Shown: in pieces, positions 4,184 to 6,955 of the stretch
How positions within the stretch are numbered: position 1 is the first letter of the stretch
Layout: the number at the start of each line of letters is the position of its first letter
Origin: Methanosaeta sp. UBA80
GTDB taxonomy: Archaea; Halobacteriota; Methanosarcinia; Methanotrichales; Methanotrichaceae
Assembly: GCA_002505805.1 (NCBI GenBank)
Contig: DAWB01000024.1
Coordinates: 1-6,955 of the forward strand
Direction: 5' to 3'
DNA length: 6,955 nucleotides
Made by a program: the position numbers and the translations under genes
The notes under the pieces: model-generated
Seen by the model: only the letters and a program-made list of their open reading frames with translations
Told to the model about the DNA's origin: nothing
Databases searched by the model: none

Positions 4184-6841
4184 ATGGAGAGGTGGGTGAA
4201 GATTCGAGCATTCCGTCTGGCAGCAGCAATCTTAGTCCTGGCTATGGGGCCGGTTTGGCTAGCATCAGCGCAGGAAATTTCTGAGGCGGCCTCGGTCCGG
4301 GGCCATTTCGCTTATGGTGATGGCATCTGGAGGGCCGATGACTTCTGCTGGTTTTATTATGACCTGGATGAGGATCTGGGTGGAGAGATGCTACAGATAG
4401 ATCTGGATGGTAAGACGGCGGAGAAAGGTAATATCGAATATTCTTCAAAGGTCTGGACGGAGCAATTTGAGTACGAGCCGTGGGGCAACTTTCAGAGGGT
4501 GGCATTTTTTGGCAAGCCCTATTTCGCCGGCTTCCCGGATAGCAGTTTCACGGAAGAGGTTAGCTCTCTGGAGAAGGGCGAGCTGAGAGAGGTGCTCATG
4601 GATGACGATCTCACCCAGACTCTGAGCCTCAATAAGACCCTGACCCTGCAGCAGGGCTATGTGCTGGTGGCACAGGAGATCTCGGAGAAGAAGGGAAGCG
4701 TCAATTTTCTATTGTTCAAGGATGGATTGCCGGTTAATTCTTCAGTGGTGAGCATTGGTGAGAGCTTTGTCTATAAGATCGATGACCTTCCAGTGATACT
4801 GGTCCATCTGACCAATGCCATGCTGGGGGCAGGCGAGGGGCTGGCCGAGGTGGAGGGTGTATTCCAGATCAGCGACGAGCCGAATATCAGGCTCTTTGAG
4901 GGGGCCATGATAGGGGAGATGAAGCTCATCGATTACTCCCAATCTGGAATAGAGATCGAGAATCATAGGTCGATCAATCTCAAGAGAGATTCTTTAGTAT
5001 CTCTTCTCCCTGGGCTTGAACTGGTTGTGCTTGATATACCAGAGCCTGTGGTCTATTATCCCCAGGGCTGGATCTATGATTATGGAGTGCATGAGATGCG
5101 TGGTCCGGCCTTCAATGCCAGCTCCCATATCTCTGTCCCTATGGGCGAGGGCTATAATGCATCAGTTACCGCTAAGTGGAATGCCGAAAATTATAGTGGA
5201 TTTTATTTTGATCCGGATGATGCTGCGCTTAGAGACGTTTTTGGAGCCCTGATCGGGGAGACGCTGGTCATTTATCCTATGGATGGCCGACGAATTGAGC
5301 CTGGCAGGAGTCCTTTAAAAATTCCGGAAAACATGACCATCCTTCAGACGGGCCTGCAATATACATCGTTACTGCAGCCAAAGGAATATGACTATGAACC
5401 TTGGGGAATCTATTATGCCATCAACCTCTTTGGATTTCCTTTTTTTGCAGGATACGATTCCAGCGTTGAGGGCTATAAGGCATCTAAGAGCCTCATGGAA
5501 AACGAGTACTTGGGTCGGGTTCTTTTAGACAGCAAGCTGCAGGGCAATATCTCGGCAGGAAATTACTCCCTGGAAGAAGGATATGAGATGCGAATCAGGG
5601 ATGTGAGCAACGACAGCCTATTTATCCAGCTTTTCGACGAAGGAAAGCTGGTAGACAGCTCCGTGATCGAGTCCAATACGACCTATGAATATAAAAAAGA
5701 CATGGAGAACGTCAAAGATATGCCCATCATAAGGATGCACTTTGGAGATGTATTCTACGATGGTAGTCATGGTTCCGCCGAGATCGATGGCATCTTTCAG
5801 ATATCGGATGATCTCTTTCCAATTGAATATGGAAGTGGTTTCGGCGAATTGCAGTTGGTGAGCATTTGGCCGGGAGGATTGATCTTCGTCAATGATGATA
5901 GCATAAGTCTGAGCCGCGATTCAAATGTCAACATCGGACCGGGCATGGACATTCGGGTTGCTGACAACGATACCCTTCGCTATTATCTCTACACCCAAAA
6001 GTATGTGGTCCCATCCCCAGAGCCGCCTCTGATCAACTCTCAAAAGAATGTCCTACCCTCGCAGTCAGCCAATTTCAGCATGATCGTGAGAGCGGCTGAG
6101 ATCCGCCAGGTGCTGATGAACATCCTTGACTCAAATAACAAGACCGTCTTCTCTAAGGATATTGCCGGCTTGGGCCAGGGATCGGGAGAGTGGTGGATAT
6201 ATGCCTGGAGCTGGAACGCCAGCACTTTGCGCATGAGCGACGACAACATCTTGATACCGGATTTAAGGCCAAGCCCACAGCTGGCATTGCTATATTTAAA
6301 CCAGTCAGCGTCTCCCTTGCAGGTAGCGGTTACATTTGACTCCCAGGGACGCATAAGCAACATAATGGATAGCAGTGCCTTTTATTACATCTCCAGCGAA
6401 GACTATGTCAGGCTCAATACAAGCCTCGACTACAGCTCAATGATCAACAACAGCACGGCGCGGATGGAGTTCTTCCGGGTCGTTCCGGGAGAGAGCATAT
6501 TGCAGTTCTTCGATATCGTCAATAACCAGTTAATTCCCAGCGGCATCAACCACACCCTGCAGGGAAACCTCAGCCTATTAGAGCCCCATGCCATAGCAGC
6601 CGGGGCTGAGCCGGGCCGCTACCAGTTGCAGGTGCGGCTGCAGAATGCGGTAAACGCCATCTGGGCCACAGACGAGTATTTCAATGTGACTGAAGGGAGC
6701 GGCCTTATCTGTGATAGCACTTCCAACGGCAGCAGCAATGCCGCCCAATCAAAAGGGAAAATGGAAAAGAGCCCGGACATCGGTTTATTGGCATCGATTC
6801 TGATCCTGGCCGCAGCAGCAGTAATGCGGCGCAGGAACTAA
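4184..6841 (+). CDS. S-layer-type secreted protein with two DUF1608-like duplication domains and a C-terminal membrane anchor
   Basis: This 885-residue surface protein starts at ATG 4184 (an AGGATTGATC stretch precedes it); GTG 4196, six bases after GGAG, is an alternative. A signal peptide (R-x-F-R-L then AAAILVLAMGPVWL) ends in A-S-A, and cleavage would leave a mature N-terminal Gln30. Two homologous domains of the Methanosarcina S-layer duplication family follow. Domain 1 spans about 37-290 (VRGHF, FYYDLDEDLG, YEPWG, YFAGF, EVEGVFQISDE). Domain 2 spans about 305-605 (MRGPAF, GFYFDPDD, YEPWG, FFAGY, EIDGIFQISDD). Residues ~610-838 form a further beta-rich region not recognised with confidence. 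A Ser/Asn-rich spacer leads to a hydrophobic helix (IGLLASILILAAAAVM) and RRRN, like archaeosortase-type tails but without a PGF motif. About 21 N-x-S/T sequons suggest heavy N-glycosylation. Only two Cys occur in the whole protein, at 55 and 843. Likely a cell-envelope lattice or sheath component; whether it is the main S-layer protein is unknown. Confidence 0.88.
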   Translation: MERWVKIRAFRLAAAILVLAMGPVWLASAQEISEAASVRGHFAYGDGIWRADDFCWFYYDLDEDLGGEMLQIDLDGKTAEKGNIEYSSKVWTEQFEYEPWGNFQRVAFFGKPYFAGFPDSSFTEEVSSLEKGELREVLMDDDLTQTLSLNKTLTLQQGYVLVAQEISEKKGSVNFLLFKDGLPVNSSVVSIGESFVYKIDDLPVILVHLTNAMLGAGEGLAEVEGVFQISDEPNIRLFEGAMIGEMKLIDYSQSGIEIENHRSINLKRDSLVSLLPGLELVVLDIPEPVVYYPQGWIYDYGVHEMRGPAFNASSHISVPMGEGYNASVTAKWNAENYSGFYFDPDDAALRDVFGALIGETLVIYPMDGRRIEPGRSPLKIPENMTILQTGLQYTSLLQPKEYDYEPWGIYYAINLFGFPFFAGYDSSVEGYKASKSLMENEYLGRVLLDSKLQGNISAGNYSLEEGYEMRIRDVSNDSLFIQLFDEGKLVDSSVIESNTTYEYKKDMENVKDMPIIRMHFGDVFYDGSHGSAEIDGIFQISDDLFPIEYGSGFGELQLVSIWPGGLIFVNDDSISLSRDSNVNIGPGMDIRVADNDTLRYYLYTQKYVVPSPEPPLINSQKNVLPSQSANFSMIVRAAEIRQVLMNILDSNNKTVFSKDIAGLGQGSGEWWIYAWSWNASTLRMSDDNILIPDLRPSPQLALLYLNQSASPLQVAVTFDSQGRISNIMDSSAFYYISSEDYVRLNTSLDYSSMINNSTARMEFFRVVPGESILQFFDIVNNQLIPSGINHTLQGNLSLLEPHAIAAGAEPGRYQLQVRLQNAVNAIWATDEYFNVTEGSGLICDSTSNGSSNAAQSKGKMEKSPDIGLLASILILAAAAVMRRRN

Positions 6842-6870
6842 TTTTTTCAGTTTAATTTATTAATTTTAGT
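6842..6870 (+). terminator. T-rich terminator after the S-layer-type gene
   Basis: Directly after the stop codon the + strand carries a T6 run followed by T3, T3 and T4 tracts in an almost purely A/T stretch. This matches archaeal oligo-T termination. Several A runs mean the region can also end a transcript arriving on the minus strand, which fits the apparent convergent gene to its right. Confidence 0.6.
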
Positions 6871-6955
6871 TTATATCTTATTCTTAGCCGCCCTTTTTAT
6901 TGCCCTTCCCAGAGCCAGGCTCATGGCCTCAATCCGGCTCCTGTCGTCTCCCCCG
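6871..6955 (-). CDS. C-terminal end of an unidentified minus-strand gene (partial)
   Basis: Reading the minus strand from the window edge, one frame stays open for 28 codons and ends in TAA at 6871-6873. The other two frames hit stops within 11 codons. The encoded tail is a Gly-Asp-Asp start followed by a basic amphipathic helix (DRSRIEAMSLALGRAIKRAA) and ends KNKI. This looks like a real protein C-terminus: it is followed by an A/T-rich terminator-like region and converges with the S-layer-type gene. It is too short to assign a family, and chance openness over 28 codons is possible. Confidence 0.42.
   Translation of the reverse strand, partial: GGDDRSRIEAMSLALGRAIKRAAKNKI

Noticed and set aside
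1..6955. CRISPR arrays, tRNA or rRNA genes, insertion sequences, defence or phage genes
   Set aside because: No regularly spaced identical repeats, no tRNA-like cloverleaf, no transposase and no phage-like frames were seen; nearly all of the sequence is covered by ordinary genes.

Overview
This window most likely comes from a methanogenic archaeon of the Methanosarcinales, and a Methanotrichaceae (Methanothrix/Methanosaeta-like) origin would fit. Three things point there. A nitrogenase-reductase-like gene sits next to a CbiA-like amidotransferase gene, which is the cfbC-cfbB pair of coenzyme F430 biosynthesis. There is a large secreted protein with two S-layer duplication domains (DUF1608-like). 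The gaps between genes carry archaeal-type oligo-T terminators and TATA-like elements. The genus is inferred.

Layout from left to right. The first 541 bases hold the 3' part of a PstS-like substrate-binding protein on the + strand; its N-terminus lies outside the window. After an AT-rich gap comes a small + strand dodecin-family gene (648-866). A pyrimidine-rich stretch with three imperfect ~40-base repeats (about 878-980) separates it from a convergent block of three minus-strand genes. Read in their own direction these are cfbC (4125-3325), cfbB (3288-1906, TTG start) and a lipoprotein-like glutaminyl-peptide cyclotransferase (1840-992). A 58-base gap divides cfbC from a divergent + strand gene for a long, glycosylation-sequon-rich S-layer-type protein (4184-6841). 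The window closes with a T-rich double terminator and what looks like the last 27 codons of an unidentified minus-strand gene.

How the genes work together. CfbC (ATP-dependent reductase component) and CfbB (a,c-diamide synthase) act in the pathway that makes F430, the nickel cofactor of methyl-coenzyme M reductase. The partners CfbA, CfbD and CfbE are not encoded here. The cyclotransferase is predicted to sit outside the cytoplasmic membrane. The divergent S-layer-type protein has a signal peptide whose best cleavage site (A-S-A before Q-E) would expose an N-terminal glutamine, which is what this enzyme family converts to pyroglutamate. An enzyme-substrate link between these near neighbours is the most interesting hypothesis in the window. 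It is inference and can be tested by N-terminal proteomics. The dodecin-family protein is also unusual because it seems to lack the Trp and Gln that hold flavin in classical dodecins.
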